Made by a program: the position numbers and the translations under genes
In this document: positions 19,975-30,515 of the stretch, piece by piece
How positions within the stretch are numbered: position 1 is the first letter of the stretch
Layout of the letters: every line of letters starts with the position of its first letter
DNA from: Dipetalonema caudispina
Lineage: Eukaryota > Nematoda > Chromadorea > Rhabditida > Onchocercidae
Assembly: GCA_013365325.1 (NCBI GenBank)
Contig: JABVXV010000269.1
Coordinates: forward strand, 23,734 to 87,733
Reading direction: 5' to 3'
DNA: 64,000 bases
Notes under the pieces: generated by a model
The model's database searches: none
What the model was told of the DNA's origin: nothing
The model's input: only the letters and a program-made list of their open reading frames with translations

Positions 19975-22435
19975 ATGCTGTCCCATTCGCTCGTCCTCCA
20001 TGAAAGACCCGCTGCTTTGGAATTCATAGAGAAGGGATCACTGAAATGTGTTGTTGCTACATATCAGTTGCATGATAATAATGCTCATTCTGGTAGCATA
20101 TATAAATTGCACGGGAACAAAGTGGATAAGCTAATCGCTCTACCTGGCGGAATTTTTCGTTTTGCTATACAACCTGATGGACACATCATTTCTGCTTTAA
20201 CAACCGGATCTATTGGTATCGTTGATAGTGGTTTAGATACTGTGCATATTTTGCCAGTGACCGAAAAGGAGATTCTACTTTCAATTGCAATTTGCGGAAA
20301 TTCCGCACTCTGCTCGGATGCCCATGGTACAATGCATGTTATCAACTTAGAAACGGGTATTTTTTGGATTAAAATTTAAGTTTTGAGATCGTGAGAACTG
20401 GATAGTCTTTTTTTAATTCAATTGAATTTAAAATCTTTTATTATAACTAGATAGCCAACATTGAAGATGTTCCTGCGCTTAGTCGTCAAGCATGGATTGT
20501 TCTTCTGGGATAAAATAGTCCTAAGGCTGTATGCAAGAACATTTAAAAATATCGCTATATTAGATTGTATGCAAGAACATTAAAAAATATCGCTATATTA
20601 GACTTCAACTGTAAAAGTGCACACTGGAACAGCATACTTTAATGGTATGACGTAGTAATTGTGACGGTGTAGTATGTAATATTTCGATGTAATATAATCA
20701 ATATAAAATAGCACGGCGCTGAAGGACTGATTTCTTCAAGAAGATATACATTCTGTGAAGTAATTAAACATAAAAAACAGGATTTATGTTGCTAAGATCA
20801 GTACTATTCGGATTTTCATAACTTGTTTAAACAACATAGAATGTCAATTTGGGCCTTGACGTAGATGTTTATGAGGGGCATAACTGGTAACGTAATTAAT
20901 TAGTTCAAGTGACAACAACAGCTATTACGAGAAAACTATGAGAAAGTTAAGGTTCAAGTCTGCATAGCTGATCTCGCTTAATATCTTTGGGTTCTACATG
21001 AACAGAATGATAATAAGGCTGTGCCAGATGCAACCATTGCTTGTCGGAGGATGAATCATTGAAGGCATAGTTGAGAATAGTTTTGAGGAAGCGACCCCAT
21101 AATAATGTTTATTCTTAGAGAGCACTTTGTTATGCACTAAAAAGGGTACAGTTGGGCAGAGTCAAAGCACGAAAATATAAGTGTGGATTAAAACAATCTG
21201 TGATTTCATTATACATATGAAGGCAATTCCATTTTGCTTTTGGATGCATATGATTGATTTGGCTAAAATCGAAACTTTGGACGGTATGCTTAGGCTTGTT
21301 ATTCAGGGATGGAGTAAAAAGCATTCCGTACATCAGTAATAATTGTGCAAGGAGTTGTCTCTTTGTCAAGAAGTTTGTCTTTGCCTGGCATTTAAGTTCG
21401 AAAGATGGAGGAAAAAACTCTTCGAGCAAATAATTTACCTAATTGCGTATTGTTCCTTACAATCTTCAAGCAAGTATGGTCGAGCAATATCAGCACTCTT
21501 CATTTATTTTCAAATTTTGCTTATCTTAAGTTTCTTCTGTACCCTCTATTTTCAGGAAACATACCTTTATCCTTTTTGGGACATACTTCACCATATACCG
21601 ATGAACCGTGTGAAGTCTGGACAACGGTATGGCTTGACCCCAATTGCATCTTATCAGGTGGCGAAGATAATTTACTGAAGCTATGGGACTTGCGGTCAGA
21701 TACAAAACAACCAGTCAATGTTAATAAGACACATAAGTGCGGCGTCATTTCTCTTCATAGAGAAAGTTCGGATTACATTATCAGTGGTGCATACGATGAC
21801 CACCTACGCCGTATCGATCTCAGAAATTTTGTTCAGTGCATTCTTGACAAAAAGGTCTATTTCTGAAATTCATTTTTGTTTCCGACATTTTTAGACGTGG
21901 TCTGAATTCGGAAATTTGTCCTAGAGATAGCTAAAAGAGTGAGATACAGCTGATTAGAGGATTGTACTTTGCGTTCCAGAATTTTGTATATTTAAGATCC
22001 TCAAATTAGACTAGAAACTAAAATCCTGTATTTCTTAAAATTTTTTTAGCTAGTTGCATGCAAGAAGATGTCACCTAAAGAAAATTTGAATCTCAAGTTG
22101 TACGGCATAAAATTCAATTTAGTCATGTGGAAGTTTCAGAGGAAAATAAGTATTCAAAAATAGTAATAATATATAACTAACATACAAAAAAACACCGATT
22201 CATTTTGCAGACAAATGGTAGTGCATGGAGCATACGTATTGCAGATGAAAATTCCTATATTGTCTCTTGCATGTACGGCGGATGGACAATGATTAAGAAG
22301 GAGAATTTTGATATACTCCGGGAAAATAATAAACTGGGCGAGAAATTGTTATACGACGCGGATTTCTCACCAAAAGCTTCCGTCATTGCTTCTTGCACTT
22401 TCAACAATTACACTGTAACTTTTGAAATGGTTTAA
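19975..22435 (+). CDS. dph7: DPH7 (WDR85) diphthine methyltransferase homologue, WD40 protein
   Basis: DPH7 removes the methyl ester from methylated diphthine on eEF2, before the amidation step of diphthamide synthesis. Exons: 19975-20356, 21556-21854 and 22211-22435, giving 301 residues. WD-repeat landmarks: GGIFRFAIQPDGHIISAL, then VWTTVWLDPNCILSGGEDNL with LLKLWDLRSD, then IISGAYDDHLRRIDLRN, and a penultimate blade NGSAWSIRIADENSYIVSCM with YGGW. The GAYDDHLR and YGG signatures distinguish DPH7 from generic WD40 proteins. The protein is shorter than human (452) and lacks the long C-terminal extension. Intron 1 is 1.2 kb and carries a 38-bp tandem duplication. Being 80 bp behind CDK2AP1, it is probably the second gene of a two-gene operon. 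It converges with RGP1. Confidence 0.9.
20528..20603 (+). repeat. 38-bp tandem duplication in DPH7 intron 1
   Basis: Two adjacent copies, 20528-20565 and 20566-20603, begin TGTATGCAAGAACATT and differ at only about two positions. The close identity points to a recent duplication. Confidence 0.85.
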
Positions 22436-22676
22436 ATTGTCGGTTACAGTGAAAGCGCAAAGTTTTTTTGTTTGTTGGAGTGAAATTCTTCTCTCATAGT
22501 TCAGGTGACTTACTTTGTACAAAGATTCATTTCACTGTAATCTTGTTCGGTTACATGTGTAAACCGCGATAAGTTTTTGTAAAACGGTAAAACCGTGATA
22601 TATTAAAGTTTCCTTTTCAACATTCCATTTTGCACAGTAACAGAAAAAACTTACATTCTTAGTTTTGCGACATAAA

Positions 22677-23703
22677 TTAAACAACGATAGAAGCAGGAAC
22701 AGTTGGACTCGGTAGTGTAAGAGCCGCATTATGTGGACTACATGGGAAAACCTGAAATTTGGTCAGACTGTATGAAAATCCATCGTTTTCACTGGAAATT
22801 TGATAAAAATGGGGAAAATAAGAATTTAGTGCTTCAGAATAGCACTGACCTTAATATCCAAATCCCATGTCATAGTTTCTATGTTGACATTTGTAGGTGC
22901 TTGCCAAAGACCTTCTTCTACTTCTTCATTAAAATCATTACATGTAACGAATTCGAAGTGGAGGCGCCATTTCAAATGGACTAAAAAATATACCGAACTA
23001 AGGAAGTAAAACACTAAACGAAGAAGTCAAAGTTTTCATAAACATGAGCAAACGACTGACGCTAAACAGTTTTCATAAAGCTTCTAATAGGGAGAGCTAA
23101 AATTGAGAAGATTATTTCCATCCCTATTAGTTTTCACTTCTTTTCTAAACGTTAATTTTGTCAATTACAAGTATGCAACTTATATAAATGTGAAATGGAG
23201 ATATGAGGGCAGTCTTCTAAATTGCTTTATTTGTTACCAAATAACAATTAATTGATATACCCTAAATGAAACTTTCAATTTTCGAAATCCTCAATTATTG
23301 CTTCAAAACTTGCCCGTATCAGTATAAAAAGAAGATGTTGCAGAGAGCGGTATATGCAGTCGTACTGTTGCTTCGGTCCAATATGCACAAACAATATGCT
23401 CAGTCATATGAGTAGTTACAAATGTATGTGAACACCATTCTTCGTTTACCAAGTTTTCAACTGATTGTAAACTGACAGCAAACTGAAATTAATTTGAACA
23501 AATAACAAACTAAGCTGCGTGTGTAAATAATTAAGTTAGACTTATTAGTTCAGAAGAAGTTAACTAGCTTCCTCTGCATTTGTGAAGATTGTCCCCTCAA
23601 ATGGAGGGAAAAATATTTAGAGACAAGGACGGGTCAAAAAAGTTAGGAATTGTAATGAGATGATATCATCGTTTTGAAAGTTTTTAATAGTCAGAATCTT
23701 CGT

Positions 23704-23770
<67 letters not shown>

Positions 23771-25369
23771 TATTTATTTGCTTATTAATTTGCTCATTTA
23801 TTTATTGTAAGCCAGAAGGCTAAGAGAAAGTAAGAAAAGGTAACTACATTAAACATAATCGTAATATTTTCTCTCGGTTGTTAATAGGAAATAAAACTAT
23901 AGACCTGAAGGCATCGTACAGCACAGCTATCGAAATTGAACCTTCCAATAACATCTTCTCCTAATTTGTAGGCTTTTTTATTGAGTGAAAAACTGGCAAC
24001 TCTACCGGCTGCATTTGTTATACTGTAACTATAAGCTCCGTGAGGTGCTGTTAAACAGTCGGTTGCTTCCATAGCCAAATCAACAATCGACGGTCTGCAA
24101 GATAGGATTATTTGAAATTTCAAATGAAAAATATTTCGAGCATGGAAACTTAACTAAACCCGAGAATTACAAAGATATCTCATCTCATAACTGAGAAAAC
24201 AAACACACCGTTAAATCTTGATTTAATTTAATGAGGTAGTTACCCAACACTATGATTGCTGATGAAAGGATTCACAAGCGTTGGTGAGGACGGAAATGTC
24301 AATCCAAGGTCAGACTGTATAATTCGCAATGGAACATGTATCAGTTTGATCGGTGATTTGACATGCTGCACGCCAAGTGTCAATTTATAGACATAACGTA
24401 CAAGATGTCCTCTAAAAACACATACGTAAACATCCATATGATATAGAAAATTAACAAAAACTACTCCCAGAATATATATATATATATATATATATATGAA
24501 CTGAGCAACGTGACGAGCATCTAAAAGGATTTTTCAGTAATAATAATGAGAAGTTTTGGAAAACATAACGAAGTGAAGACAAACTTAAATGATGGCGGTA
24601 TAGAATCCAATGGTAACTGCTGCGTGCATTCAAAACTACGACTTTCACCAGCATTTAGGACCAATTCACAAAACAAAATAACCGGTCGGCAAGAAAATAC
24701 AGTAAACGCGGAACGTGACATTGCAGTGGTTCCGATTCCTTTCGATTTTCCTTCTGCTGAACTTTTCCTTGATTGAGGAACATCAGCCTTATTGGCCCGT
24801 ACAATTCGTTCGCACTGTACGTGAACGCTTCCCCATGCCAAGGATTCTTCGTCATTACCAATATTTTGCACTATTACCTAGAACAGGGATAACATGGTAC
24901 TGGTTAAGAGTTACATTACAACACTATTACTTTAGTATGATATATTATGGACAAGAGGACACAGTTTTTAAAAAACTCGTAATACATTTCAAGAACTTCA
25001 GAAAAAAATGCGGAAAACCAGAAAGGCCTTTAGAAAATCAGTTTGGTTAGTAGAAAAAAACTACCGCTTAAAAATTGATAATAATAAATATCCCAGCAGT
25101 ACTGACCTCCAAGTTAAGTTAAACAAGAGAAATAATAAAACCTTGCTCCACATAAAGATGAATAACTGTTCCAAAAATTCGGATTTAAATCCTATTCCTT
25201 AATCCAAAAGAGGACAATGAATGGATAACGATGATTGAATTTTTTTTTTTTTTTTTTTTTTTTTGCAATCAATAAAGAAATGCCAAAAAAAAACCTTGCA
25301 TTGTATAGCTTCCCCAGCAAGATATACCGCGGATTCACGATCCAATTTTGCCACTATTTCAATCGGCAT
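22677..25369 (-). CDS. rgp1: RGP1 homologue, Rab6 exchange-factor subunit
   Basis: RGP1 pairs with RIC1 to activate Rab6 at the Golgi in retrograde transport. Exons on the minus strand: 25369-25295, 24877-24585, 24411-24244, 24094-23905, 23482-23310, 22997-22850 and 22751-22677, giving 373 residues (human 391). Landmarks: [20 protein letters not shown] at the start (arrestin-like N-terminal strand), [83 protein letters not shown] and [15 protein letters not shown] near the end. Every phase agrees. Exon 5 ends in AA before gttttg rather than at the overlapping gcaagt, because only that choice keeps the frame. An acceptor-like tag ends 16 bases before the ATG. The gene converges with DPH7; the two stops are 241 bp apart. 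Confidence 0.94.
23708..23765. repeat. (TA)n microsatellite, ~58 bp
   Basis: Uninterrupted TA repeat in RGP1 intron 4. Confidence 0.95.
24473..24497. repeat. (TA)n microsatellite
   Basis: Short TA repeat in RGP1 intron 2. Confidence 0.9.
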
Positions 25370-26859
25370 CGTTTAACAGAAACCCTATAATAAAATAAAA
25401 ACATCCTTGTGTACATTTATATAATTTACGAACGATAATCACTACCTTAAAAAACAAAAAATAGTTACATTGAATTTGGATTGAAATGAGTACTTCCATA
25501 AATGAATCACTTCAATTCCTTCTTAAGTCGATTCTTTTAATATGAAAACGTAATGATTTTAACTCTCACTTCAAACACAATCTTCACTTTTCCTTTTAAA
25601 TGATTTGGATAGCTGTCTCGTGAAATTTGAACATCACATAAACAGATCTCGTCCCTTTCTTTTTCTTTTTTCTCTTCCTCACACTGCAAATACATTAATG
25701 ACTACAACAGCACATTGATATGCTTGCAAGATTTCACTTCTTCAGAGATCACTATTCCAAACTCTTCAGAAACGAATTTTATTCAAAATTTGGATAAATT
25801 TAGGTAAAAAGGAAGTTGAACTTAATATTTTAATTATCAAAATAATTCGAAGTCCTCTTTTAGCATTATCTCAGTATCAATCATTAAAATTACCTATAGC
25901 AACAATCTATGGGTTTTTTCCTCAGAAAAAAAAGGCAAAAAAAAAAAAAAAAACTGCACAAATTAAAGTACAAATGTGTAAGATGGAGGAAACATTTTAA
26001 TGTAATTTGAATTACTGAAAAGAATAAATGATAATTATCAATGTTTACTCGATAAATATATGATTTAAATGCAATTTAGCAAAAGACAACATGGTATCAG
26101 TTCAACAACGATATCAAAATGGAGTATTATTATAAGATATAATTTAAAAGCAACACTCCACAATGACTATATAGAAAAGATTTGCCTGAAGCATAGACAA
26201 TAACTACAAAATAGATTAAACGAATCAAAAGACAGTCATTACGAGATTCCTTCGGAAAGCCAATGTTCACTTACATCTAACATATGTAAACAGATGTGCC
26301 ATCAACAAGAGATCATCATCCATTTTCGGTGATAAAGCATAAGTAGAACAATATTTTAGTAGATTAAACATTTCGTAAATTTTAATTACAACAGAAGGAA
26401 ATAATGAGATATTATAAGCTTAGATTAATTCAGGCTTAAAGATAATTTATGCAAAAATTTCTTCTATCCTAAACCAAAAATCTGTGGATAACCAATTTAA
26501 AAAGATAATTTAAATTACATATCAACTAATTTAAAAAGGCAATAGTTTAAATTATATATCCAGATATATTATGAAACAGATCATTTGATTAATTTGCACA
26601 ATTTCAAATTCAATTCAACCTCACGTTCAAGAACACATTAACAAACACGTTTAACAGAATGCTAATGTGAGAAACAGAAAAAAATGTTGCACCATAATCA
26701 GTAAATATAAAGCATTTCGTATCCTAAAGAAATCATACTTTCAGGAAAGAATCAAATTCATGGCAAATAAACTGATGGAACAGTATTGATTGTATATTTT
26801 ATTGCATTAAATGCACAATAAAGCTAAAGTTAGATAAATTATGAATCAGTAAGATGAGA
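25370..26859. other. Intergenic region between the unknown minus-strand gene and RGP1
   Basis: About 1.5 kb, very AT-rich, with homopolymer runs (about 25239-25264 and 25940-25953) and an imperfect tandem duplication at 26491-26560. No supportable gene. Confidence 0.5.
26491..26560. repeat. Imperfect ~35-bp tandem duplication
   Basis: Copies 26491-26523 and 26525-26560 share the pattern ACYAATTTAAAAAG, then a TTTAAATTA run, then ATATC. AT-rich and of low information. Confidence 0.5.
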
Positions 26860-28194
26860 TCAATAACGTAAAACACATGACTGACATGAACATTCGGTTA
26901 CTAAATGCCTAAAATATGCCATGAGTCGGACAGCATCTTCGTAAGCATCACCAGCTAAAAAAAAAATGATACAATCATTAAGTATAATCTTTAAATCACA
27001 CAGGTTTTCTACCCAGAATTATTCTTTCTAAAACATCCAAGAAATCTTCCAATCAAGTGAGTTTCCCTATTATTAAAGTGCATGTAAGAAAGAACTGATA
27101 GAAGAACAAAGTCTGAAAAATGTAATATGAATACTTCAAAATGAAATGTTAATTTCCTGCTCTTCAAACATCAACGAAGAAAAAACTTGCAGCTATCGTT
27201 GGATATTTAGTCTCATTGAAAAATTTTTTGGACGAGGTCCTAAAAAGTTCCAGAGATTTTCCCTAAAAATTTCAAAAATCGAAACAGGTTGCACAATAAA
27301 ATCAAAAAGCATACTTCCAGTTGATTCAGCAAATGTAGTTGATGGTGGTAAAGCATTCGTCGTTAGCAGAGAAGTAGATGACAACCGATTCGAACCTATA
27401 GCACCCGAAGCTTCGGAACGAGAAACAGAACTTGAACGTGAATCAACCGCTGGATTTACTTGTTTCGTTGATTGTATACTACTATTTTGAGGCAAATTAT
27501 TTGCTGCCCATGTCGTAGCCTGTCAAAATCACGATAAATACATAGCAAAATATTAAAAATCAAAAGAATTCAACTATCTGCAGTAAATACTACTGCATCT
27601 TATTTGTCCCGAAAGAATATCATAGCAAACATATTTACCAGGCCATTAGCATGTACATCATTGTTTGCAACGTGCTTCGTCACAGCATTCGATGTTGGTA
27701 GGGAGCTTTGAGATGTCTTTTTTATAAGAGTTGCAGCAACCTGTCTGAAATTTCAAAACTAAAATTTAAAAATTTCCAAGAAATTCAACCAAACATTAAA
27801 TCTGCAGTGACAAAAGGTGGGTAGTGCAATCGAATGTATGATGGGTAGGATATTCTTTCGAAAGCTTGACGTAATCTAAAATATCGAAGTTTCAGTGAAT
27901 AATTTTAAGAAATTCGACATATTTACTTGTTATTCGATGATTCGACAGGCTTTTGTTGTCGCGACGAAAAGCTCTCAAATGTAACATTTTTATTACAAAC
28001 AGCAATTGCCCTCCAACGGCAATTATTCTGCTTCTGCTCAATTGCCTTATATCTTATTTGTACGCCAGTTTTAAACGCGTTACGAATATCCTGAAAACGA
28101 TGCAATCATCTCATTTAGTCTAATTTATTAAAAAATTTTCGCCGGAGAAATTTACGTAATTCTATTCGAGAAATTATTTCCTTCGAGAAAAGTT

Positions 28195-28239
<45 letters not shown>

Positions 28240-29486
28240 ATGAAATGCGACTTACTTGTGTTTCTGGGCGAACAACGCTTGCGGTAAAATAAACAGTATT
28301 ACCATCACTTGTCTAAATGAAATTTAATGAAAAGCACTTTCGACTGCAGAAATAAGGTGGAACTTATGCTTAGATTGTAATAAAGAACAAACCTTGAATT
28401 GCTACAATCTTTAGTGAAAAAAAGAATAACAACATATTTAATTTCCTTAATCCGTATTGGGTTTACAAATAGACGCTTCATTACCATAAAGTAGGAAGAA
28501 AAGTTAGTACCTATGATTATTTAGAATTTTAGTGATTCACAGGGATAAGGTGATTGATTACAAATAGATAATCCATGCAGACGAAGTAAAGATATTAACT
28601 TCTACTTATCCAAAGATTTATTGAAACATACCGTAATAAAACCATACTGACCCTGATGTTCGTCTACTTTGAAAAATGTTCCGACGCCTTCCGATATTAC
28701 GGCTTTTGATTCAAATTTTACACTTTTTGCTAGAGCTTTGAACCGAACACCAAAATTACAATGAGGAGGTTCCTGTAAATATACAAGAAAAATACGATAA
28801 ATCTATCCTATTTTTGACAGGATGAAAGAGAAGTACCATTCAATGATTCCAATTTCAAAAAAAGGCGGTACTCGACAAAAGATGGATAATCTACATGTCG
28901 TAATTCCGATTGTCCAAATGTTGCTTGAAATCAGACGATCAATCGTCAAGATTTTATTTAAAATGGTGTACAATTTACTTACTGCTGGACATGATTATTA
29001 CACTGTACCTGCTAGTAAAGATATGAAGAGATAACTTCTCTTAGCGTTAGAAAGATTACGAAACAATAAAACAAATTATTAGTTGTGAAAATGAAATGGA
29101 AAGCACAAACAAAGTAATGTCATGGGATAAAAGTTTAATCCTAGTAAAATGAAACTTTGACAAAAATTTAAATAGAACTAAAATATTTGAAACTAAATCA
29201 CCCAGCCTTCCCTTACAGTTTCTTTAATTTTCTTTTTAGATAACTTTAACTGTAGAAAGATAGAAGAAACTTTCTATGGACGGAAAAAATAACAATTTCA
29301 GCAATAACAACTCACAGCTTCGTATGATTTTGCTTTAAAAGTGACCCAATCTTGCAAATCATAGCTACTTGCAAGCCATGAATCCTTAAATGCAACAATT
29401 TTACCATCCAAACCACCTTTCGACAAATGAATGAATTCATCGCCAACATATACAACACGTGCCCGACCCGTTAACATATTACTCAT
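26860..29486 (-). CDS. Unrecognised protein with two related N-terminal beta-rich modules
   Basis: Exons on the minus strand: 29486-29316, 28773-28632, 28312-28256, 28090-27927, 27744-27639, 27519-27315 and 26954-26860. The first two exons need either a 26-nt microexon (29008-28983) or removal of one base near 28740 to stay in frame (321 or 312 residues). The N-terminal half holds two modules: one with RARVVYVGDEFIHLSKGG and DWVTFKAKSYEA, the second with VGTFFKVDEHQGQYGFIT and RWRAIAV. Each ends in a C-[NR]-[FW]...A-[LI]-A pattern. The QYGFIT stretch is reminiscent of cold-shock/OB-fold proteins, but this is a weak guess. The rest is Ser/Thr/Asn-rich and probably disordered, ending in a Cys-containing tail (LVTECSCQSCVLRY). 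Without splicing at 27314, the sixth exon would read on to a stop at 27193, a possible alternative end. A T-rich acceptor ends 15 bases before the ATG. Confidence 0.7.
28198..28233. repeat. (TA)n microsatellite
   Basis: TA run of about 36 bp in an intron of the unrecognised minus-strand gene. Confidence 0.95.
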
Positions 29487-30515
29487 AGCGCTGGAGAGAT
29501 CTGAAAAAAAATAAAGAAATTTTGTTTAAGCCTATTTTGCTGCTTGCGTTTCATAAATTATTTGGAAAAAAACTTTTGGATGATTTATCGGAAATAAGCT
29601 ATTTTCAAACTTTAAACCTTGATACTTATTTAAGTATTTTAAACAACACTTTCCAGGAAAGTAACATCATATCCTTTACCTCGAGGATGACTTTCCATAC
29701 CAAAAACTAACTGATAGAAATGTCGGGTTTTTTGACACTGATTCATTTGCAATCATTAATCGGTTGAATTATTGACTGCTTGTTTGGCTCACTGCTATTT
29801 ACATCAACTACATATTTTGACTGAAGCAACAAAAAAATCAGAAAAGAAGTATGTCAGATGATACACATTTATAATCGGCTTTCATGTCTTATTAATACAA
29901 TGAATACAGATAACCAAAATGTCATTTTCATACCGGTAAGCATTTTGCAGTATAAACTTGTATAAGAATCATACAAATTGAATTCCTATATAATTATATA
30001 TATATACATCGAGAGAAACTGCATAATATTAATAACCATTTCTTCGTTTCTGTTATTTAAAAAGCATTTTGAAAGAGAAGACATGAAAGAATTACAACCT
30101 AACTAGCATAAATTATTAAAATCTTCCAAATCTACTAGACACGGATAAGCAATTTATCCCTCTTTAAAATAAAGTCATTTAATCAATACCTATTCTGTGA
30201 GCAATGATTTTATAGTGATTCCTCTTTAAATTGCTTAACATACAGATTTCTATTTGATTTCTCTAACTGAAAAACTACTTCAGTATTTTTAGTAATAAGC
30301 AATCCTTTATCAGCAATCGATTTTCTTAGAATCAGTTCTTTAGGTTTCTATCAAAATTCTTTAATTTAACTCCTTTTGTTTGAAAATTTACTCGAATTCT
30401 TTTAGTAAAAAGCAATGGGTTATACAATAAAAAAAAAACAATATTACTAACAGGATGAAAAAATTTATGGCCCATAAACGATAAAACTAAAAACATGAGC
30501 ATGACATTCATAAAA
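29487..30515. other. Spacer between LIAS and the unrecognised gene
   Basis: About 1 kb, AT-rich, no supported gene. An acceptor-like CAG on the minus strand (29503-29501) lies just before the downstream ATG at 29486. Confidence 0.5.

Noticed and set aside
20085..20345. Minus-strand open frame of 86 codons
   Set aside because: It lies fully inside DPH7 exon 1 on the other strand. The plus-strand frame matches the WD40 family, so this is a shadow.
21130..21429. 99-codon minus-strand frame inside DPH7 intron 1, considered as a transposase remnant
   Set aside because: Composition is protein-like in parts, but I could not see any transposase motif (DDE/D blocks) or terminal repeats, so I do not list it.
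23300..23312. GC donor (gcaagt) at the end of RGP1 exon 5
   Set aside because: It looks like a strong GC donor, but the next exon needs phase 2, which only the overlapping GT (gttttg, 23309) gives.
27193..27314. Read-through end of the unrecognised minus-strand gene
   Set aside because: The frame stays open to a stop at 27193, but its residues become hydrophobic and irregular, and a gtatgc donor joins in phase to a good last exon (26954-26860). Kept only as a possible alternative form.
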